Source: Absidia repens
Taxonomy: Eukaryota; Mucoromycota; Mucoromycetes; Mucorales; Cunninghamellaceae
Direction of reading: 5' to 3'
DNA length: 64,000 nt
NCBI GenBank assembly: GCA_002105175.1
Contig: MCGE01000041.1
Location: forward strand, 186,001 to 250,000
In this document: positions 63,840 to 64,000 of the stretch, piece by piece
Numbering within the stretch: the first letter of the stretch is position 1
Layout: each line of letters starts with the position of its first letter
Notes under the pieces: model-generated
What the model saw: only the letters and a program-made list of their open reading frames with translations
What the model was told of the DNA's origin: nothing
Databases searched by the model: none
Translations under genes and position numbers: made by a program

Positions 63840-63960
63840 TATACCCTTGTATCGTCCAATAAGTGACCATCATAAACCCGTTTATACCCTTGTATCGTCC
63901 AATAAGTGATCATCATAGACCTGTAAATACTCATTTATCGTCCAATGACATTGTCCATTA
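63840..63960. repeat. 43-bp tandem repeat, about 2.8 copies
   Basis: Units start at 63840, 63883 and 63926; the shared block is TATACCCTTGTATCGTCCAA, the third copy diverged (AATACTCATTTATCGTCCAA). No gene is seen to the right edge. Confidence 0.8.
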
Positions 63961-64000
63961 TGAGAAAAATATAGACGAGGATCAATCAATATTTTATTGA

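Overview
The window looks like nuclear DNA from an early-diverging filamentous fungus, probably a Mucorales-type Mucoromycota. Support for this is the AT-rich, T-tract-rich intergenic DNA, dense short GT-AG introns (mostly 50-120 nt), fungal-type proteins (secretory LIP-family lipase, Kcs1, Rsp5, Ppn1-like enzyme) and a carotenoid oxygenase of the kind Mucorales use around trisporoid metabolism. The lineage call is inference; no rRNA or tRNA marker was seen.

Layout. 1-774: 5' part of an endopolyphosphatase gene leaving the left edge. 1.5-3.5 kb and 5.9-6.6 kb: two decayed coding segments flanking an intact WRKY/GCM1-type zinc-finger gene (3.86-5.29 kb). 6.7-9.5 kb: repeats. 10.0-13.3 kb: mitochondrial ABC half-transporter, divergent from a small single-membrane-span protein (13.4-14.3 kb). 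15.0-15.9 kb: MYND-finger protein. 16-21 kb: gene-poor and repeat-bearing. 21.2-22.2 kb: unknown Ser-rich protein. 22.7-24.5 kb: GMP synthase. 25.6-27.7 kb: Kcs1-like inositol polyphosphate kinase. 29.3-31.3 kb: carotenoid oxygenase. 31.6-32.7 kb: GINS subunit Sld5. 33.2-39.1 kb: Diaphanous-type formin. 41.0-42.4 kb: LIP-family lipase. 42.7-48.3 kb: a LINE with both ORFs and target-site duplications. 49.3-53.3 kb: proteasome subunit Rpn2. 53.6-57.2 kb: Rsp5/NEDD4 ubiquitin ligase. 58.2-60.0 kb: GSK3 kinase. 60.2-61.5 kb: mitochondrial tryptophanyl-tRNA synthetase. 61.6-64 kb: minisatellites and a repetitive coding relic.

Most genes are unrelated housekeeping or signalling genes, so no pathway cluster is claimed. 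Rpn2 and Rsp5 are neighbours in the ubiquitin-proteasome system.

The most useful structural observations are these. (1) Six separate reading-frame breaks, including one in the normally essential RPN2, are each explained by one missing base, in or next to a short homopolymer; this suggests consensus error more than gene death. (2) The LINE sits inside an older dispersed repeat, bounded by a 13-bp duplication, and starts one base before its ORF1 ATG. (3) The formin FH1 region contains three consecutive phase-1/phase-1 mini-exons that could be skipped or duplicated without breaking frame. (4) A dispersed repeat family shares a conserved core and an antisense reading frame. (5) A fungal WRKY-like factor has a strongly altered DNA-contact motif. 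No convincing wholly new multi-gene system was found.
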